This document shows, piece by piece, positions 63,836 to 64,000 of a DNA stretch of 64,000 nucleotides; within the stretch, counting starts at the first letter, position 1; each line of letters begins with the position of its first letter. Position numbers and translations under genes: made by a program. The stretch is from Larimichthys crocea (lineage: Eukaryota > Chordata > Actinopteri > Sciaenidae). Where the stretch lies: the NCBI RefSeq assembly GCF_000972845.2, contig NC_040016.1, positions 22,426,807-22,490,806 on the forward strand, read 5' to 3'. The notes below the pieces were generated by a model. The model was not told where the DNA came from, made no database searches, and worked only from the letters and a program-made list of their open reading frames with translations.

Positions 63836-64000
63836 AAGACAGAAAAATTCTGGGGAAGAGGAATTTCGTAACATGCAGATGGGAGAGAAGCATCATGGGT
63901 CGTCAGCGTCTTTGTTGGAGGTTCAGTCAGAAACCATTTTCTAATCTTTAGGAGATATTTGTCTTTCACCAATAAATGAGCCAACATATCGACTCCATCA

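Larger units (their letters stand above)
57281..64000. other. Upstream flank of impg1 and intergenic DNA, no gene recognised
   Basis: No open frame here has protein-like composition or splice context. The region holds a degenerate AGC/AGT triplet tract (58750-58935), a decayed hAT MITE (59995), a LINE 3' end (60298), a SINE (61742) and other dispersed teleost repeats (61215 and 63660). Confidence 0.6.

Overview
The window is vertebrate nuclear DNA, most likely from a ray-finned (teleost) fish. It shows split genes with GT..AG introns, long CA/TG microsatellites, tRNA-headed SINEs with L2-like tails, LINE 3' ends, hAT-type MITEs and other dispersed repeats that I recognise from teleost genomes. 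I see no prokaryotic or viral gene organisation.

Left half, + strand (about 1.3-27.3 kb): the 3' part of the myosin VI gene (myo6). Twelve coding exons run from the IQ motif through the post-IQ helical segment, the charged single-helix region, two small in-phase cassette exons, the RRL and WWY cargo-binding motifs and the C-terminal stop at 25043. A 3'UTR of about 2.2 kb follows. The motor-domain exons lie beyond the left edge.

Right half, - strand (about 57.3 down to 32.7 kb): an interphotoreceptor matrix proteoglycan gene. I call it impg1 because it sits tail-to-tail with myo6, the arrangement I recall from mammals. Visible exons give a signal peptide, a furin-like site, a Cys-containing N-terminal module, a Thr/Pro-rich linker, the first SEA domain, a 2.2-kb acidic Glu/Pro/Val-rich exon, the first half of the second SEA domain and an EGF-like exon. 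The second half of SEA2 and everything after the EGF exon are not recognisable. The splice phases of the two exons flanking that gap do not match, so at least one exon is absent.

In that same gap, on the opposite strand, lie four consecutive intact exons of HEATR1/UTP10 (34250-35205). They have correct splice sites and phases but no recognisable upstream exons and no final exon. This is the most unusual feature of the window. It is either a genomic segmental duplication inserted into impg1 or a chimeric assembly join.

Several conserved exons carry clusters of 1-2 base deletions (myo6 4681-4828, impg1 51616-51775, and a possible exon at 28173-28550). Local sequence error is the simplest explanation, so gene breaks here should not be taken as biology without read support. 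From 57.3 to 64 kb I see only the impg1 upstream flank and dispersed repeats. I did not find a convincing new biological system; the strongest leads are the HEATR1 island, the impg1 exon gap and the acidic exon.
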